DNA of 64,000 nt. Origin: Candolleomyces eurysporus. Its lineage: Eukaryota; Basidiomycota; Agaricomycetes; Agaricales; Psathyrellaceae. Positions 12,323-24,474 of the stretch are shown piece by piece; the first letter of the stretch is position 1; each line of letters opens with the position of its first letter. The position numbers and the translations under genes are program-made. The notes beneath the pieces are model-generated. The model was given only the letters and a program-made list of their open reading frames with translations. It did not search any database and had not been told where the DNA came from. The stretch is taken from NCBI GenBank assembly GCA_027579435.1, contig JANBPK010001200.1, positions 53,628 through 117,627 on the forward strand. The letters are read 5' to 3'.

Positions 12323-12676
12323 TCACGTACTAGGCATGTAATTCCGCTGTATCAGAGTTTGCAAAGCTGCGAGCTTAGCCATGGTAATCATCGTAGGTGT
12401 ACCTAGAGACAAGAAATGACAGCATTTTGTAGATGAAACGCAACGACGAGCTATTATTGTACCTACCTTGTCGAGTTTCAACCAGAGGCTCAGCGTCCAC
12501 AAGATGATCCGGTGCGGTGACTGTTGTCCGATATCGAGCACAAAGCTGACATTGGTGCCTGGAGATTCTACATTGAGTAGTGCAGAGACATTTAGTGCGT
12601 GGATAATGTCTCCAAGCCTTGTGGAGGCATAGTAACCATGTGCAAGTCGGAGTGTTAATGCGACATCATATTTCAT
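12323..12676 (-). CDS. Hypothetical small protein
   Basis: The minus-strand frame begins MKYDVALTLRLAHGYYAST and contains a GT-AG intron candidate of about 66 nt with good ends (GACAAG|GTAGGT ... TCTCTAG). Removing it joins WLKLDK to GTPTMITMAKLAALQTLI without a frameshift. The product would be under 100 residues and is not recognised. It could also be an exon of a larger decayed gene, since nothing convincing extends it on either side. Confidence 0.3.
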   Translation of the reverse strand: MKYDVALTLRLAHGYYASTRLGDIIHALNVSALLNVESPGTNVSFVLDIGQQSPHRIILWTLSLWLKLDKVGTIIARRCVSSTKCCHFLSLGTPTMITMAKLAALQTLIQRNYMPST

Positions 12677-13066
12677 AAAGGAACTCGGCCGACTCCGAGT
12701 TGTGATCTTCTTTGGCTGCTTCCGGCCCGATTTTGGCCGGGCTACCAGGTCGAATCTACAAGGAAAAACCTTGCCAATTTATATGTTACCGAGATGAATA
12801 TTGGATTGAATGAAACGGGTATACACTCCCTTATCGGTTCTACACCCTCGTAAATAGAGACTACATAAGTGTTGTCTTTGAACGTACAATTTGAAATTCT
12901 AGCGAGAGTGCTAAAAATAGCCAGCGTTCCGTTATCCATCCGACTGGCCAGTAGGAACAAGATGGCCAAACCAATTTGACAACAGGTGAAGATAGAGGCT
13001 GAGGAAAGACAAAGAGCGTTCTGTGTTGTCCAAAATGAGCTTTCCGTGCCTCTCAAGTGGAAAAAG

Positions 13067-13073
13067 TATAAAT
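13067..13073 (+). promoter_or_regulatory. TATA box of the Gal80-like gene
   Basis: TATAAAT 86 bp upstream of the start codon at 13153. Confidence 0.5.
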
Positions 13074-13152
13074 TTTGGGAGACAGAGCCGGGAGTGCATC
13101 GTCTCTCGCCTCATCGGTGATCTTTTCTCCAAGTTTCACTTCTTCTAACACG

Positions 13153-14493
13153 ATGTCCACCCCAGCTTTGACTCCGATCAAAGTCGGTTTCATTGGGCTT
13201 TCGAGGCACGGTTGGGCCTCGTACGCTCTCGCCCCATCCCTCACACACTCTACTGCCCTTCGAGAGACGTTCAAACTCAAGGCAGTGTCCACCACATCGC
13301 CGGTCTCAGCCCAAGAAACAGCGATCAAGTGGGCCGAAGTCGTAGGACATGCCATCGAACCATATCACGCGGGTGATGAGACCCGCACTATTGCGAAGGA
13401 CCCTAACCTGGACATGGTACTTGTTGCTGTCAACACCATGAGACAGAAGGGTGCCTTGTTGCCTGTTATTGAGGCAAGGAAGGATTTCTTTGTCGAATGG
13501 CCAGCAGGCTGTGGTCTCACTGAGACTTTAGAGATTGCAGATGCTGCAAAAAAGCATGGTGTAAGGACTATGGTCGGGCTTCAAGGACGAGAGTCATTCG
13601 TCATTCGGAAGGTTGGCACCGAATCACTCTCCCGTAGTTGCTTTACTCACGACGATATCCAGGTCAAGGATCTCATCAAAGGAGGTGCAATCGGCAAGGT
13701 TTTATCCGCTAGCATCGTGAGTCTAAGCTGGAGTACGCTCACAGCCGAAACTACTGACGCCTATCACACCAGGTTGCTACTTTTCCTCTCGAAGCGGGAT
13801 TTTGGGCGCCAGAGACGAATGAAGATCGTAAATATATCCTAGACAAAGAAAACGGTGAGTAGAGTGATTGATTTCGACACGAAGATTACTCAATCTAGCA
13901 TATTGAATTGTTCAGATCTCACTCTGCTCACGGTTCCCATGGCTCACCAGCTCGAAACCCTCACCCACATCCTTGGTCCATTCACGAGCGTCTCAGCGAC
14001 GGGTGCGACGCATTACCCTATCAGCACTATCGTCTCCGCTCCCGGGGTTCCAGTACCCGGCGAGGCTCCTCATCCATCCATCTTCCCTGACCACATCTCC
14101 ATCGCCGGTACCCTCGCTTCGGGGATTCTTGTCAACATAGTCTGGCGCTCCGGGATGAAGACTGTGCCAGGTCGACGAACCCTGTTCTGGGAAATCGATG
14201 GCGAGGAAGGTGTCATTCGCATGGAGAGCTTCAAGGCCATGGGTGCGTTCATGGCGACGTTCGACGATCCTGATCTCTACTTGAATGGCGATAAAGTCGA
14301 GGTGGAGGGCGTTGAGCAGGGTGTCATTGGGAGATTGGGTAATGCGTGGATGGAGTTTGCTAAAGGCTCCGAAGGCAATCATGCAACGATAGACGATGCG
14401 GTCAAATTGAAGGTGCTTTTGAATACCATCGCGAAGGCGATGGAGACAGGGGAGAGGCTCCAAGTTGAAACGCAGGGGTCAGTGACATTATAA
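13153..14493 (+). CDS. Gal80-like Gfo/Idh/MocA-type NAD(P)-binding protein
   Basis: Four exons (13153-13611, 13663-13716, 13773-13854, 13916-14493) give 390 residues. The N-terminal Rossmann fold starts VGFIGLSRHGW (about residues 11-21). At residues 115-117 the usual catalytic EKP of the oxidoreductase family is EWP, followed by AGCGLTETLEIADAAKKHG and VGLQGR. This combination is characteristic of Gal80-type proteins, which bind dinucleotide but serve as sensors in yeast. The C-terminal part (SIFPDHISIAGTL, EIDGEEGVIRMES) fits the dimerising beta-sheet domain. Filamentous basidiomycetes lack the yeast Gal4 circuit, so the role here is unknown. The first intron is 51 nt and keeps the frame open; the splice is chosen because it rejoins RK to VKDLIKGGAIGKV. 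Confidence 0.85.
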
Positions 14494-15318
14494 GTAGCTC
14501 TCAAACGTTCAACTCTACATCTCGCTTTAAGAAGATACTCTCAATAGCTTGCCCAATATCATGCACAGATATTCTGACCTACGCGAGGCGAACATACGGA
14601 ATCTTCCAGCGATTCGTCCACAAAGCTAGTGCCTATACATTATGCACAAACCCAATTCCAACTTAGCCTCGCTTTCCAGGTCAAACAAGCTTAGGGGCGT
14701 TCACGGTAGCTCACAATAGGTCTTTCCGCGCTAGCACCTCTACCGGAAAAAAGAATGGATACTGTCAAGTCCCAGAGCCGAATGTTGGTAGCTATCTCAT
14801 CTATTAGCACGCTGTTTGCAGAGGACTCAATTTCGGCCGGAAATGTTTGCCCCCAATGTTGCTTGCCCCCCTGATCTACAGTAACCAAGAATCTTCTTCG
14901 CGATAGCTTCTAGAAGTTCAAGATTCGTGGAAGTGAAACCATCTAACACCTAGGTAACATAGCAATCAAGCTTGGAGGAACTTAAAGAACAGATTATATA
15001 GATAGCAATCCTGATTTCTATACTAGTGAATCGTAGAAATAATTAACGTCAGCTGATTTTGATTGGGGAAATTGCCATTTGAACGCACGAACCCACGCAA
15101 GAAGTTGTCCTTGGGGATCAACGACATTCGCGCGTCGCTACTGATCGAAACGTGTTGAGAGGAGATTCTGGCGGGGTGACGATATTCCTCGCTAGCACCG
15201 TGACAAAATAAAGTGTAAGTATCCTCTTAAATCCTGCGTCTGTCTTCCCAGTCGTCATCTTGGAAGGTGCGGAGCCGACTAGTAGCGAGCACCTGGACAA
15301 AGAGGCCCAGGATTTCTC
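14494..15318. other. Intergenic, no gene recognised
   Basis: No motif-bearing frame. It probably contains decayed sequence continuing into the BTB-like relics on the right. Confidence 0.35.
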
Positions 15319-15612
15319 TCAGGCAACGTCAATCCTAATGTTAATGATGTTGACCGATTGGAGCAGAAGTTTTGAGTCCTCAAAGTTGCCGTGGAGGGGA
15401 GTTAACAAGACGGCCCGTGTAATCGAGCTCTCCAATAGCTCTCCAGGGCCTGAATCGGTGACAATAACATCGTCAGGCAGGGATAAGCTTTTCGCCAAGA
15501 TGTTCGTGTGCGCTCCAATCATCTTGAGATCTGAGTATAGAATGCTGATATCGACAGGGACTTCACGTCTGCCGTCTGTTATCAATGTATGGTCGACCAA
15601 TCTCAACGTCAA
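15319..15612 (-). pseudogene. BTB-like relic
   Basis: The minus-strand frame reads VPVDISILYSDLKMIGAHTN then ILAKSLSLPDDVIV, resembling the opening beta strand and 'GAH' helix of BTB domains (compare ILRSSDQVLIGAHATNLEQW in the intact gene). The remainder diverges and no spliced continuation was found. It is short and probably dead. Confidence 0.4.
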
Positions 15613-16158
15613 CGAGGGCCGATAGGGGTGATCCGGAGGTGCTGGTGGCCATCGGTAGAACTGGAGCAGTGAAGAAAGGTGCAGCTCCTTCGTAGTCCTT
15701 ACAGCCTTTTTACGATGTATTCTGTTAACAATTCAACCTGTGCAGCTCTGAGGGGTGTTTGTCGTTCACAATCTTTTACTATTCCTAAGAGTATTTGGAG
15801 GCATCACTGTCAAGGTACTTATTGATGGTCGTCATCATCCCTCTTTGGCCCGAACCGCAGATGATATGACTACCAACAAGCCACGCATCGCTAACACAGC
15901 GCTTCCAATCGCTTCCTCCCAAATGTCTGCTCGTTTCTTACACAAACGACAGCCACCAAGTATTTCTCGATGCTCAATAGAATCCCACTGACCCTCTAGT
16001 GCCTCCACCACACCCTTCTACGCGATTGTTTAAGCCAGAGCGAACATCGTCGCAGGAAAAGGAACCAGTGTTGTTCGAATGTAAGGATCCCAAACTCCAC
16101 AATTGTAGGCCCTTCCTTTAGAACACATGTGACTTCGGTATATCAAGAATTTTGTCCA

Positions 16159-16860
16159 CTAAACGAAGATAATGGTCGCGAAAGTCATACCATGGAAACC
16201 ACTAGATGATCTTGGTGTCCATTTCGCCCGGATGAGACTAAGTACCCAGGCCAACAGCTTAGCTCGAGGAACCTCCGACCTACGAGGAGGGGAGCCTATT
16301 CCTGAGATTTGACCTGTAGACGAGGGCTTAAGGTTCTCTGCGACCATATATGGAGCGGTGATATCGGCCAGAGTTCTAAGGTCATTCTTCGTCGCATAGA
16401 TGAAAGCGTCAATTGGCANTTTTTTTCACCCGAGCCCTATTTCGAACGTTCACAAAAATGAATCACTGAACGGATGCGACTCGAAAATCACTCATTCAAT
16501 AGTCAAACGACCAAATGCGGAAGCAGGTACTTTTGAGCCGTTTGAGCCAGTTTCATGAGTTCCTTCGGACTAATATTGTGTAAGAGATCCACGGGTGGGC
16601 TTCCCAGCTCCCTCGAGTGCATGAAGATGAAAAGAAGACGCAGTGTTGTGCTATCTTCATCAGAGAGCTCCACTGGTTCGGTGATTATTACGTCTTCTGG
16701 TTTGGGGTAAGCATCGCTCGGCTCCGCAAACATGGCTGCGTGGCCTCCAAGGAAAACAGATCTGGTATTTTTTTTGGTATACGTTTTTGGGTTTCGTTCG
16801 AAAGATAAAATCAACCAGGACTGCGGAACGAAAGGTAGACCTCAGTTATGGTACGTGAAG
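16159..16860 (-). pseudogene. BTB-domain gene relic
   Basis: Two pieces on the minus strand. The first (16814-16503) reads FLGGHAAMFAEPSD, VELSDEDSTTLRLLFIFMHS and ELMKLAQTAQKYLLPHL, a recognisable BTB core. The second (16347-16159) follows a strip like YATKNDLRTLADITAPYMV, the usual post-BTB helix. A stop codon and an N (16419) lie between them. This is either a pseudogene or a gene interrupted by assembly uncertainty; its most complete relative here is at 1179-2269. Confidence 0.5.
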
Positions 16861-17430
16861 AAGAGATGCTACCTACTGGGACATTGATTGTCACCAGATT
16901 CATTCAGTCGATATCCGTATAGAGTAATAGTCTCGAATTCCATTGAATTGAGCCAATGTGAGTGAGCGGATGGCGCGAGGAGACCTAGAAGATGGATGCA
17001 GCACGATCAAAGAAAATTCCTCTCGCCTGCTGAGCTTTGATCATTGATGTGTCGGCTTTGTCCCCCGGGCCATTGCCAAACACGCCAACCCAAACCAAAT
17101 TGTTGAATTGCTAATCGGAGTTCATATTGACTGGCTCTGAGCTCACCCTCATTTGACCTTCAACAATGTCTTTTGATACTGTAACTATGGCATGGAATTG
17201 CGCGTCCGATTGTGTTGAAACTATGTTACGCCATTCCCTCCATTCAGTGCGCGATCCGTATTGGCCACTTCGGGGTTGAGTACCCCGCGACGCAAATTAG
17301 CCCTTGGTGCGTAATGAGCATTTTATGGCGTGTTTCACCATGATTCTCACCCGGAAGTCTATCCGCCCAGATATCGAGAGGATAAATTGTCCAAATTGCG
17401 TGGCCAAGGATCGTCGTGGTCTTGATTCCT

Positions 17431-18899
17431 ATGGCGCCATCTGTTCCTGAACTTACCGCAACCCAACTCGGATCTGAGGCCCCAGTCAGCCTGGAAGAGC
17501 TGAAGAAAGCCACCAAGGGCCTTGTTCCTGGTTGGGGAGCTCGGGTGAGCGCCTCTTCTTTCGTGCTTGTCTCTCGTGATTGAACGGGATGAGTTCCCTC
17601 TAGGGTGCTTCATATCCCGAATATCTTCCTCACTTCGACGAGACTGAGCATGTTCCCCAACCCGTTGCCTTCGGTATGAGTCTACTCTCCCACCGTCATC
17701 AAAGTCTTGCAGTCCCTGACGAAGCCCAAAGACAATACCGATCCCGGCATTCACGCCGACCCTGCCAAGGCCAATCTCGTCAATGAAAACACCCAGCTGA
17801 AACACCTCAGCCCTTATATCGGCACCGAGATCTCAGGCGTGCAGATTAGCCAACTTTCCAAGGATGGCCTCAACGAGCTCGCTCTGTACGCAGCCGAAAG
17901 AAAACTCTTGGTTTTCCGCGATCAGGATTTCAAGGACATCGGACCGGAGAAGCAAATCAAGATCGTTCGGTAGGTCCTTCCTTATCATTTCCGCGAAATG
18001 CGCCTGAAATCATGTCTTTGTAGGCATTTTGGGCCTAGTGTCATTCACCCAAGCCTTGGTAACTTGAAGGGACACCCCGAGTTCCACATCAGTGCGTGGT
18101 TTATTCATCTGTTCTCTTCGTCGTTGACTGAATTATACATTCCCCAGTCTATCGAGACCCCGAGATTGCCAGCTTCACCGAATTCTATCCCAAGAATCAC
18201 ATCAACGGCACCTCCTGGCACTCCGACGTCTCTGCAGACATCAACCCTCCTGGCGTCACCTTCTTTTGGATCCTTGACCAGCCTGAACTGGGCGGAGACA
18301 CTCTCTTCGCGTCACAGGTGGAAGCGTATAATCGACTGTCGGATGAGTTCAAGAAACGTTTGGTAGGACTGAGGGCGTTACACCGGGCCCGAGGATATGA
18401 TGAGATTGGGGACGATCAGGAAGAGGGGAGGCTGAAGGGGAGAATCCCTCATTACAGGAGGCAGTTTGGTGTGTCTGAGGTTCGTCCGCAGCTCTTACAT
18501 GTCAAGCTGATTTGACGCCTTACCATTCTTCTCGTAACAGCACCCTGTTGTCCGCGTTCACCCCGTCACCGGAGAGAAAGCTCTATTTGTTAATCCGGTT
18601 TTCACTCGCAAGATCGTTGGCTTTAAGCAAGAAGAATCTGACTTCTTGTTAAATTTTTTGTTCGATCACTTAGCCAAAGGCGCCGACTTCCAAGTTCGCG
18701 CAAGTTACAAGCCTGGGACCGTTGTCGTTTGGGTACGTGTACATCTTTCAGCTCCCGTTGACGCATGGTGTACTGAGCCCTGCAGGATAATCGACTTGTC
18801 GCCCACTCAGGCATTCCCGACATCGCCGATAACGTTCGGAGACATACGGCGAGGCTGATCCCCCATGCTGAGATGCCTGTTCCTGCTACATCTCCCTGA
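17431..18899 (+). CDS. TauD/TfdA-family 2-oxoglutarate-dependent dioxygenase
   Basis: Non-haem Fe(II) dioxygenase of the taurine/sulfonate dioxygenase group (Jlp1-like in fungi), which hydroxylates a substrate such as a sulfonate while decarboxylating 2-oxoglutarate. Seven exons give about 378 residues: 17431-17544, 17604-17663, 17713-17969, 18024-18091, 18148-18479, 18541-18732, 18786-18899. The second intron (GTTGCC donor at 17664) is the least certain. Motifs: GTEISGVQ and LLVFRDQDF near the start; SWHSDVS holds the iron-binding HxD; WDNRLVAHSG supplies the distal His; RRHTARLIPHAEMP holds the Arg that binds 2-oxoglutarate. Length and motif order are complete, so it should be active. Substrate unknown. 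Confidence 0.87.
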
Positions 18900-19058
18900 T
18901 TGGTTCGAATTTCGATACCCAACTTGTACTATTGGCACCAGTATCAGAATGAAGGATTTCCCTGTTTCCTGCCGTCAATCGACCTCTTTGATGGGGGAAG
19001 AACGATGACATCATCACTTTCATGAGTGGGGCGGGCCTCGTTCACCCCTTTTTCAATC

Positions 19059-19778
19059 ATGCGCTTCCAATGGTTCATCCCCATCCTCGCCTCCTTCGTA
19101 GCATTTGCATCCTACTTTGATTTTAGAGTCCTGCCAGTCTTCCTCACCTGTTGGAATCTCGCATTACTGAACGAGTGCGTCATGGACCCTACAATCTCAA
19201 GCTCCGCCGGCGGTGCGGTATCGGGTTGGCTTCAGGGCCAGTTTAACAAGCTCTACGACACCTCAACTGAGGAAGGCTCGAATCTCGAATCGAGATTCTC
19301 CGAAGTCTTCAGTTCCGGCGCGAAGATCGTGAAGAACCACGAGACGATGTCGTTGGAATCGTTCAAAGAGCAGCTTCAACAGTCGCAGTTCGCTGTTCAA
19401 GGAGTGGAGATCGAGTGGAGGAATGTCTCTAAGGAGAAGAGGGAAGGGGATACGGTGCGTTCGAGCTTCATCGACCCTGGCTCAGAATCATAAGACTGAT
19501 CCCACCCAGACGACTGTGAAGGGCTCATTCGTCGTCAAACGATACCTTAAGTTCAGGATTAGAGTCGGATCAGCAGAGAGGGTTCAGTCTAATTCGTTTA
19601 GTGCCAAGTGAGGATTACGTTCTTCATCTCCTTTCACGAACCTTGACTCGTCTTTCGACATAGGGTACAGGGAACTGGGCAAGCAAGCCAAGGGCATTAC
19701 CGCATCGTCGAACTTCTTATGAGTTCGACAGAGAATGCACCTCCCGTTCAGCTTCAAGGAATTCCTGGGGGTGCATGA
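19059..19778 (+). CDS. NTF2-like small protein (hypothetical)
   Basis: Three exons (19059-19454, 19510-19607, 19664-19778) give 202 residues, or 161 if translation begins at the Met at 19182, which has the better start context. The conserved part reads GSFVVKRYLKFRIRVG then FSAKVQG and RIVELLMSSTE. I associate this with a fungal family of predicted NTF2-like fold; that is my inference and the function is unknown. The first 40 residues from 19059 are hydrophobic and could be a signal or anchor, or could be untranslated leader. It lies 160 bp downstream of the TauD-type gene on the same strand. Confidence 0.6.
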
Positions 19779-20720
19779 GACTCGTTCACGTAGAATTCGA
19801 ATGATTCGATGTATTGTATCTTGCTCAAATCATTTAATATTTCCAGCAGTCATGTAGCGGACGTTGACAGGCGTTGGGAGCAATCGGAGGTTCGACCAAG
19901 AATGGTCCGTGATGAAAAGTTGCAAATGCAGTGATTATGTCCGATATCCGTTTCTGGGTGACGTTTTGTCTTTTCCGAGTAAGCATCATCGGAGAACTTT
20001 GTGGCTTCACACCGGCAACGAAACCTGACCCTGGTCCCATTTCGGAATTCGAAGCTTTGAATTGGCACTCTCCTTCCTTCTCTCTTCGCCCGTCGGGTTT
20101 CTAACTTCTCGAATCGTACGCATTAGTTGAAAGCTCTGTTTAGGGAAAGAGGCACTTACAGATAAGTGCTAGATCGTTGGCGCTGTGCGGTGAACGCTTG
20201 CCTCAATTCCCACCTCGGGTTCAGCCGTCCAGGGCTTTCACCTGTCATGCATCAAGGCTGAGGGCTTCGTAACGAAAAATGAATTGGTGCCAACTCGAGT
20301 CCATCTTGTTCGGTTCTGCAGCGTAATCGGCGACGCGCCAACCGATCAATTGTTTTGCGTCCGAAAGCCTGCTGGCTATGTACTCATATGAATTCTTCCG
20401 CAATGCCCTAAGGCGCCGATTTGGCGGCTGGTGGGAGTCACGTACATTCCTTCACTCGAACTTTCTTGGAACATCCCATGACTTTGGCCAGATGATTCGC
20501 TTCTACCATTCAGTCGTTCATGATTGGTTTGGCTCGGCGTTTCATTGGCGATGCGTGTCAGTCTTGGTAGTAGAGAACCTGTTCGAATACACCGCTTCCA
20601 TTCTTCGACTCAATGAGCGTCCTAGGTGCCCAACAAGCTTTGCGATTCGCACCCTCAACGTCCACCAATCAAAGCTTGCACTGAGTCTTTAGAGATCTCG
20701 TTCGCTAGGCTAAAAATAAT
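19779..20720. other. Intergenic, no gene recognised
   Basis: No coding motif in either strand. It ends at a strong inverted repeat (20725-20753) and a TATA box that belong to the next gene. Confidence 0.4.
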
Positions 20721-20724
20721 CATA

Positions 20725-20753
20725 ACGGCTGTCCTGGAGCTCAGGACAGCCGT
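20725..20753. repeat. Perfect 12-bp inverted repeat upstream of the DUF2235 gene
   Basis: The arms ACGGCTGTCCTG and CAGGACAGCCGT are separated by 5 nt. It lies about 60 bp before a TATA box and 140 bp before the start codon, so a dimeric transcription-factor site or a DNA hairpin is possible. Confidence 0.6.
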
Positions 20754-20811
20754 CATGACCAAGTGACAGGTAGCATTCATCGCCTTCCGGGAATCAAGGT
20801 CTTGTGAGCCA

Positions 20812-20818
20812 TATAAAA
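20812..20818 (+). promoter_or_regulatory. TATA box of the DUF2235 gene
   Basis: TATAAAA 79 bp upstream of the start codon at 20891. Confidence 0.55.
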
Positions 20819-20890
20819 CCTTGTCAATCCTCTTTCCCCTTCCTTTGAGCTATCATCCCCATCGATCGTGTCCGACCCAAGTTAATAACT

Positions 20891-22868
20891 ATGCCCAGCG
20901 ACACTCGTCACATCCCGGATCCTAGCGTATCCTCTACAACGGAGACCATTGTCGAAAGGCGGGAGGTTTCGATCGATGACGACACTAACCACCCTGTCAA
21001 GCCTCAAACCCTCCCTCCCGTTATACCATCTTCCCATCAGCACCGGAATCTGATTGTGTGTTTTGATGGGACCGGAGACCAATTCGATGCCGACAACTCG
21101 AATGTCGTTCAATTCGTTTCGCTGCTGAAGAAAGATGACCGCAACAGACAGTTGGTCTACTACCAAGTATGTTCTCTGAGTGGTCCAACTCTCGGAGCAG
21201 AAGCTTATCTTTCTGATAGACTGGGATTGGGACATCTACAGGAGCCAATACGACCGTCAGTCCATGGAGGTCGCAGCTCCGCAAGGTAGGCTTGACTCGA
21301 TATCTCGCAATTTCGGAGCTCATCATCCTGATAGATCTTGGACACAATGTTCGCACACAGCATTGACGCTCATATCATGGGCAAGTTGGTTGCACCTGCT
21401 TTCACTCTCGCACCGTTAACCAAACTCTTGAGCAGGTGGCTACAAGTTCTTGATGCAGAACTGTGAGTTGACCCTACACCGCTGCACGCTGCGTCTGACT
21501 TACGCATTTTGAAAGACACGGCCGGGGACAAAATATGTATATTCGGTTCGTCCAGGCTTCGAGCTATATCCTGCAGATCTCCCAGAGCTAACATTCCACC
21601 CAGGATTCTCGCGTGGTGCATATACTGCTCGATGGTGAGCACCCCTGAGTTCATGTCAGATGCTATGGTTCTGAGAATGAACTACGACCAGCCTCGCGGG
21701 TATGATTCACAAAATTGGCCTACTGCCTCCAAGCAACTACGAGCAGGTGCCCTTTGCCTACACGATGTATCTGCGCACCGACGGTGTAGGTTGGGACCAA
21801 GCAAACGAATTCAAGAGGGCCTTCTCGATCGACGTTGACGTTGAGTTCTTAGGCGTTTGGTACGTGACCCGGAGACATTGAAACCCGGAAACGCACTGAT
21901 TGCAATTCTAAATTGTATTAGGGATACGGTCGCCTCTATTGGATTCAAACCAGAAGGACTCCCCTTCGCTACTTCCAAGAAGTTCATCAGAACCTACCGA
22001 CATGCCGTATCCCTCGATGAGCGTCGTGCCAAATTCCAACCGAATCTCTGGAATGAACCTACTCGAGACGAAGCGAACCTTGGGCTACATGAGGACGAAA
22101 GCGGGAAGCCTGACACGGATACGGAGGAAGTATGGTTCGCTGGATGTCACTGCGGTATGTCCTAAGTAAACGACTTCCTTCGCGCGCTCATCTCGTTTAG
22201 ATGTTGGCGGGGGTTCGGTTAACAATCGAACACGCAACTCTCTGGCCCGGATTCCCCTGCGCTGGATGGTGCGCGAGATATTCAAGGCCGAGACTGGCAT
22301 CCTCTTCCTCACAGACCGATTGTACGAGATCGGCTTAGATCCGTCGACTATCTATCCAGTCGTCCTTAAACGACGAGACCCTCTCCCTGTCGGAGAAAAC
22401 AAGATTTGCGAACGACCTCGTAATGAAGCGCCCATCCGGCCTTCTATGTACAGGCCTTGGAAAAGAGTCGACATTAAACACGTTCATCCACCTCACGAGA
22501 CAGGCCCTGACGCCATGATGGCCTCCGAGGAGCATGAAGAGCTGAAAGACGCACTTTCGCCCATCTACGACCAGATGAGCATTAATAAATGGTGGTGGCT
22601 TTTCGAATACATGCCTCTGCCGATCAGGCGCCAATGGAAGGGTCTGGAATGGAAGACATATCTTTGGTGAGTGGCTATTTGTTGCTCACTTCCAGCATAT
22701 TAAATCAAAATTTTTCATGTCAGGTTCAACCGTGGCAAGGAACGTTTTGTCAAATGGACGGAAAAGGGATTGAAGGTCCACAGAAGCGTAAAGATGAGGA
22801 TGGAGGCTGAGTCCGGGAAATACAAGCCTCAAGTCAAGTTCGTGGGACAGCCGGAATGGGTTGAATGA
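20891..22868 (+). CDS. DUF2235 (T6SS Tle1-like) alpha/beta-hydrolase domain protein
   Basis: Ten exons rebuild 495 residues in a continuous frame. Introns: 21167-21219, 21286-21334, 21381-21435, 21463-21515, 21546-21603, 21635-21691, 21860-21921, 22155-22200, 22667-22723. The domain begins RNLIVCFDGTGDQFD (near residue 55). The nucleophile elbow is GFSRGAYTAR with Ser near 151, interrupted by introns on both sides, and LGVWDTVASIGF and WFAGCHCDVGGG follow at the usual spacing. The family includes bacterial phospholipase effectors; fungal members are common and mostly untested, so lipid ester hydrolysis is only likely. The third intron has a GC donor (GCAAGT). The C-terminal FNRGKERFVKW segment is beyond the catalytic core. 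Confidence 0.88.
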
Positions 22869-24400
22869 GTCTCCGAGCCACGTTCTCCACATGACTTTTT
22901 GCAAGAGATTTTGTACATCACGAAGGAGTGCACGTCGCCCCCTATGCTTATCATCGATGCTTTCTGCCTTTACCTCCCATTCTATAACTAAAATTGTGTA
23001 TGATAATCGCTCAGGCGGCCTGTAACCGTTTTGACCTTCTATGACCGTGCAGTAGAGGATAAATGAAGGTGTTCATCAGCTCTGATTAGCGCCGACAGGC
23101 CGGCATGTTATCAGCCGAAAGAGGTTAGCCGTTGCCACACCAGCTCTCAGTGGTCCTCCAGACATCGAAATGTGTGCGTGTGTGTGTAGGTAACCCCCGT
23201 ACACCCCCAATAAATTGTGCGTCGAGAGCCCTCAAATTCCCAAAGTCAGTGGTGATATTGCAGTGGATTTCAGGATCCGGGCGCCCGTTACGGCCTTGAC
23301 GGACTAATGGTGCCTGAAATTGGTCTGGAGACCTGATCAGGGCTGCTCAAGAGCTTGCACAAGTTATGTCTATAGACTTGCTGCCGACAAGGCTCAACAA
23401 GTCAAACTGTGATTGCATGCTATCGCAAGATGCTCGCCTCCTAATGGAAGTCACATATCTACAGTTTCACAGCAGAATCCGCGCGCAGTAGTTACGTTTC
23501 GAAAAGTACCGATCTCAAGTTCCTATCTCACCCCTCTAAGGCGATTGCCTTTGACTCCGGGAAATACCCCGAGGTCCGGGATTTCAGAAAATTGGATCGG
23601 GACTAATAAACTGTAAAACGCCGTTCAGCGGCACTTCTGCGGACTTTCGCGCTTACAGCTTCAACCTGTTCCCTTTCACCTGAGCGCCCCAACGACGAAG
23701 GTTTCATAGAGACTTATGTACCTTTTTTCTATTCTTTCATAGGAATGTCCTCACTGCCATTCTGGGTTGACGGACGTCGATGGTACATCCGCCTGCCTCA
23801 ACCACATTGGCTCGGACATGATTTCACGCTTAATACCAAGCCCGTCATGGGCGCGAATAAGCTCGTAATGCACACTCAGCCGCCCTAATCCGAGTCTCAG
23901 TCCAGATCATCTCATTATCTGGCCCGAGCATACTGTGTACATGACCTCGGTGATCTAGGAGTTCTATTCTGCAGTCGTCAGTAAGTTACCCTCGGAGCCN
24001 TTTTTTTTCTATGTTCGAACACTCTGGCGCGGGAGAGGTGATGCAGTAACTTTTCTCATTGTTTGACTACCTAGTGTGGGTGATTGGCATTCAAAGGATG
24101 AAGCTTATCACCGTGGGCGCCCTTTACCAGATGTCATTTCCATTGAAGACCCGTAAGTCTGCTCGACTTCCGTCTTCACTGGATCTGAACCGCTGTGGAC
24201 CCGTTTGTCATGTAGAGGCAAGGCACTAGCTCTGCACCGCTTCATGTTTACAATACCGCGTGGAACAGCAAAACTCAATTCATAGTAGTCGATAATTGCG
24301 ACAACCTTTTTCAATTTCAAGAGCTTTTGACTCGTCTGCTGACTGAACAGCGGCTTTCAAATTCGTCTCCGTGTTGCTTATTCCCCTTCAAGAAAAAAAT
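22869..24400. repeat. Intergenic; right part is the duplicated upstream region of lac3
   Basis: No gene seen. From about 23250 onward the sequence is a diverged copy of 27290-28380 and 36880-38360 (shared words CGCCCGTTACG, GATGCTCGCCTCC and TCATGTAGAGGC-like), so it belongs to the repeated laccase unit. A GT-rich run lies near 23172 and an N beside a T run at 24000. Confidence 0.5.
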
Positions 24401-24407
24401 CCATGTC

Positions 24408-24414
24408 TATAAAA
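24408..24414 (+). promoter_or_regulatory. TATA box of lac3
   Basis: TATAAAA 67 bp upstream of the start codon, in the shared context GTCTATAAAATGA. Confidence 0.6.
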
Positions 24415-24474
24415 TGAAGAGGGTTACCGTGAAATTGCCTCACACCTAAAGTCCTCATCCTCTAACCTGCTGGC

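Noticed and set aside
13993..14463. Antisense ORF of 156 residues across the Gal80-like gene
   Set aside because: Mirror of a strongly biased coding exon.
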